DNA of 64,000 nucleotides from positions 35,744,757 to 35,808,756 of the forward strand of contig OZ024801.1 of assembly GCA_964017045.1 (NCBI GenBank), written 5' to 3'. A program made the position numbers and the translations under genes. Under the pieces are notes generated by a model, which had not been told where the DNA came from, searched no databases, and saw nothing but the letters and a program-made list of their open reading frames with translations. This stretch comes from Omphiscola glabra (Eukaryota > Mollusca > Gastropoda > Lymnaeidae). This document shows positions 63,245 to 64,000 of the stretch, piece after piece. Positions within the stretch are counted from its first letter, which is position 1; each line of letters opens with the position of its first letter.

Positions 63245-63835
63245 CTTGTCCCTGACTGCCAACTATTTAACAGTGTAAGTGTGCCGCCTGACTGCCAACT
63301 ATTTAACAGTGTAAGTGTGCCGCCTGACTGCCAACTATTTAACAGTGTAAGTGTGCCGCCTGACTGCCAACTATTTAACAGTGTATGTGTGCCGCCTGAC
63401 TGCCAACTATTTAACAGTGTAAGTGTGCCGCCTGACTGCCAACTATTTAACAGTGTAAGTGTGCCGCCTGACTGCCAACTATTTAACAGTGTAAGTGTGC
63501 CGCCTGACTGCCAACTATTTAACAGTGTAATTGTGCCGCCTGACTGCAAACTATTTAACAGTGTAAGTGTGCCGCCTGACTGCCAACTATTTAACAGTGT
63601 AAGTGTGCCGCCTGACTGCCAACTATTTAACAGTGTATGTGTGCCGCCTGACTGCCAACTATTTAACAGTGTAAGTGTGCCTCCTGACTGCCAACTATTT
63701 AACAGTGTAAGTGTGCCGCCTGACTGCAAACTATTTAACAGTGTAAGTGTGCCGTCTGACTGCAAACTATTTAACAGTGTAAGTGTGCCGCCTGACTGCC
63801 AACTATTTAACAGTGTAAGTGTGCCGCCTAATGTT
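63245..63835. repeat. 36-bp minisatellite, about 16 copies
   Basis: The unit contains TGCCGCCTGACTGCCAACTA and TTTAACAGTGTAAG. It gives spurious 12-residue-repeat frames on both strands (178 and 186 codons). Confidence 0.97.
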
Positions 63836-63909
63836 CAATGAACAACTGACTGGAGAATGTCTACGATATTCTAAACAACAAAATTGGGTTCAAGCATGGG
63901 CGCCCGCAG

Positions 63910-64000
63910 AAAATTTTCTAGGGGGGGGGGGGGCAAAATATTTTCTAGGGGGGACAAAATATTTTCTAGGGGGGTCAAAATATTTTTTCTTTATTTTCTC
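63910..64000. repeat. G-rich short repeat at window edge
   Basis: About four copies of AAAATATTTTCTAGGGGGG, the first with a G12 run. It may continue beyond the window. Confidence 0.8.

Overview
The window is eukaryotic, AT-rich and intron-rich, and it holds one recognisable host gene. That gene is a Tec/Btk-family cytoplasmic tyrosine kinase on the minus strand (about 0.7-14.75 kb). It is read here as 16 GT-AG exons whose phases all agree, giving 551 codons that run from the PH domain through the Btk zinc motif, a proline-rich stretch, SH3 and SH2 into the kinase domain. The last part of the kinase C-lobe lies beyond position 1. The domain order plus Penelope-like, RTE-like and hAT relics fit an invertebrate animal. 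A lophotrochozoan, perhaps a gastropod mollusc, is my guess, but nothing here proves it.

From about 14.8 kb to 64 kb I find no convincing host exon. This part is an accessory landscape of two kinds of sequence. The first is minisatellites: about 50 separate arrays with units of 13-69 bp and 3 to about 62 copies. By rough tally they occupy about 20 kb, nearly a third of the window. Almost all long open frames here are artefacts of arrays whose period is a multiple of three or whose unit lacks stops. The second is decayed mobile elements. There are four hAT-type MITEs with 8-bp target duplications (4997-5332, 17940-18250, 39831-40016, 49571-49760), a hAT-transposase relic (21482-22901), a probable solo LTR (5359-6346) with a second fragment at 53.1 kb, a Penelope-like GIY-YIG relic (39.34-41.07 kb), and tails of RTE- and CR1/Jockey-like non-LTR elements (15.8, 48.0, 62.1-62.5, 62.7-63.0 kb).

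The two kinds interact. Transposons have landed inside arrays, and the severed arms then diverged separately (40-bp array at 21-23 kb; 33-bp array at 47.7-48.5 kb; 29-bp array at 49.1-49.8 kb). One array can be traced to a single unamplified copy in a dispersed repeat elsewhere in the window (25-bp array at 42.4-43.1 kb against about 32.07 kb). Several arrays amplify regulatory-looking motifs: perfect CRE sites TGACGTCA at 33.8-34.2 kb, 5' splice-site consensus at 32.4-32.6 kb, and the actual splice donor of a kinase exon at 11.6-11.7 kb. Unit-to-unit differences are often CG versus TG/CA, which suggests past CpG methylation. I see no operon, CRISPR array, rRNA or tRNA gene.
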